From Pseudoscleropodium purum (lineage: Eukaryota > Streptophyta > Bryopsida > Hypnales > Brachytheciaceae), in contig OZ017800.1 in NCBI GenBank assembly GCA_963969395.1, positions 12,060,479 to 12,124,478 on the forward strand: DNA of 64,000 bases, read 5' to 3'. The notes under the pieces are model-generated. The model saw nothing but the letters and a program-made list of their open reading frames with translations, ran no database searches and was not told the DNA's origin. Shown piece after piece: positions 62,472 to 64,000 of this stretch. Numbering within the stretch: the stretch's first letter is position 1; the number at the start of each line of letters is the position of its first letter. The position numbers and the translations under genes were made by a program.

Positions 62472-64000
62472 ATGGAGATGCATAGAACGCAACTTGTCCT
62501 GATGCAGCTTCTCTGTGCCGTGATGCACCAAACTGTTGAGGTGCAACTGATTAGAGTAGAGAGTTTCTTAGAGCATGCCATTATTGAATTATTGGTTGTC
62601 ATGTGCAGCTTATCTATCCAAGCACCAACTCTACAGGATGCGCAATTTACCTCACAGGTGACGACTTCAGTAGACTCTACAACCAAGGCCAGCCGGTGAC
62701 GATTGCTTGCATGGAGAATGCATTTGCACAAGTGCACAGGCGAAGCAAAGAGGGGAGCTACTTCGGGCGCCATTACTGGAATCTTGAGTGTCGCGGCCGC
62801 GCGACTTTCACTGGTCCCTTGGCACCGTTTTGTGCAGCCGGCATGCTTGGCGCCTCTGCAGGACTAGGAGCCGCCTCTGGTTGTGCAGCAAGCTGCTTCC
62901 CAGGTTCGAGAAGGAAATTCCTCATCAAACCTTCATTGTAATACTTTGTAGAACATTCTTAAAATCTTAAATTTCACGTCGTGAATCGAAAAGAAATTAT
63001 CTTAACTTCAATGACTTTGTGCAGGAGATGCCACGGTCAGAATGGCAAATGGCAGATGGAAGCGAATGACAGTACGAGTGGTGGGGGACAAAGTAAGCTC
63101 TTCGCTATGATCTGCAAAAGTACAGAAGTTTTGGGGGACAAGTTTGGACACGTTCTATTTGTGTTCAAGAGGTCACGTACAAAAATTTTCGCACTCTCGC
63201 AACATCGAGAAGTCTATGTGAGCGCATAAACAGATGTCTATTATGGAGCACTAATTACCACAGCTGCTTATCACTGCTTTGCTACTTCTGCAACAGTGAT
63301 ACGTAACACCTCGAAAGCATTAGAACGAAAGAGACAACTCTCACTTCATCTAGCTAGTTATCCCTGCAGGCTGTGGTGACAAACGAGAAAATCACTAACA
63401 ATTTGAATTCAGCATTGGAAATTTTATTTACATTGGTAGAATGTCTTTTGAATCAATTATCTGTCGTAGGTTCGAAACTCTCTCCAATTAAAAAAACTAG
63501 CACTATGGATTCTACTCTTCCTCTAAGCTTCAAAACCCTGCATTATGATCAGGTTGAATTGTCGAAACTTGACTTGACTCACCCGATTCATAGATTCCCC
63601 AAACATGTATTGATCTGTAGGCCGTGCAGGAAATCTCACATACAAACGATCTCAAGGCATTCGCAAGCGAGACAAACTATGGGCTCCAGGAGCACGTACC
63701 GTCTCATCGTCTTTGCTCATCGTTACCAGCATTCCGAAGTCGCGAAACAAGGGCTCTATAATCCATTCACCCTGGATGGCAGCATCGTCGCCAGCAGCGT
63801 TGTGGCGTCAACGCACAGCGACTGGTTTCTCGACAGCGCTTTCCAGTTCTTCAATTTGGTGAGTTGGTTGCTATGGCTTATCAATTGGTTCTCTTCCCTG
63901 TGCGGATGCCGTACCATAGCCTCGGTCGGAATGCGTATATCCTCCTCTACCAGAGACTCGATTCTCTCGTGGAATTATCTGAGTTTGGAGGACGTATCCT
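62472..64000 (+). pseudogene. Secreted Hedgehog-type Hint (Hog) domain protein gene, apparently broken, continues past the window
   Basis: Hint domains cut themselves from the preceding peptide at an N-terminal Cys. Exon 1 (62472-62540) encodes a short hydrophobic, signal-like segment (QLVLMQLLCAVM). Exon 2 (62609-62903) encodes a novel N-terminal domain and an Ala/Gly/Ser linker (GMLGASAGLGAASGCAAS). It ends in Cys119-Phe-Pro, and exon 3 (63025-63092) continues GDATVRMANGRWKRMTVRVV. CFPGDATV plus the KRM block is the Hog start signature. Near the edge, frame 2 gives GIRKRDKLWAPGARTV and VTSIPKSRNKG. At about 63751 the sense moves to another frame for LYNPFTLDGSIVASSVVAST and HSDWFLD. Near 63873 it moves again for YQLVLFPVRMPYHSLG and LYQRLDSLVELSEFGG. 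The middle (63093-63640) is scrambled: HVLFVFKRSRTKIF and ALSQHREVYV are out of phase, with Arg where the conserved His (TxxH) is expected. Decay is the simplest reading. Indel errors in the assembly are the alternative. Confidence 0.72.

Noticed and set aside
62472..64000. Bacterial contamination as source of the Hint domain
   Set aside because: The 5' part is divided by at least two introns with GT-AG borders in phase, and it lies directly next to plant sequence.

Overview
The window is nuclear DNA of a land plant. The genes have spliceosomal introns with GT-AG borders, one of them GC-AG. Recognisable products are plant-type: ATG11, mitochondrial alternative oxidase with the four-exon plant layout, an SH3P-type SH3 protein remnant and an F-box protein. 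A ThrE-type ten-helix membrane protein and the remains of a Hedgehog-type Hint (Hog) protein suggest a non-seed plant, perhaps a bryophyte. That placement is an inference with low confidence. Exons are visibly GC-richer than the very AT-rich surroundings.

Layout. 1-3228 (+): the 3' half of ATG11, whose 5' part lies off the left edge. 3.2-31.3 kb: a gene-poor, repeat-filled stretch. It holds a 2.2 kb array of a near-palindromic motif GACAAATTGTC, several families of short inverted-repeat transposons, a six-copy minisatellite (18.6-19.9 kb) and a decayed, intron-containing SH3P gene (23.0-27.9 kb). 31.3-36.1 kb (-): a complete ThrE-family transporter gene in eight exons. 36.1-51.6 kb: a second repeat-filled stretch with members of the same families. 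52.4-56.5 kb (+): a complete alternative oxidase gene of 352 codons with all di-iron ligands and both regulatory cysteines. 60.4-61.9 kb (+): a single-exon F-box/kelch-like gene. 62.5 kb to the right edge (+): a secreted Hint-domain gene that looks broken.

The mobile DNA is nearly all short and non-autonomous. There are four palindromic CACTA-derived MITEs, two of them exactly 222 bp with intact 3-bp target duplications. Five copies belong to a family bounded by TTAACCCCTAAAGG. Three copies are bounded by CATTAGAAGATTTT. There is also one element with a TAA duplication and about 30-bp TIRs, a foldback element with arms over 60 bp, and dispersed repeats without clear ends. No reverse transcriptase, gag or transposase reading frame was recognised.

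The genes show no operon-like relation. ATG11 (selective autophagy scaffold) and SH3P (membrane/autophagy SH3 protein in Arabidopsis) share a theme, but the SH3P copy is dead, so the neighbourhood is probably coincidental. The most unusual items are the Hint/Hog remnant at the right edge and the GACAAATTGTC array.
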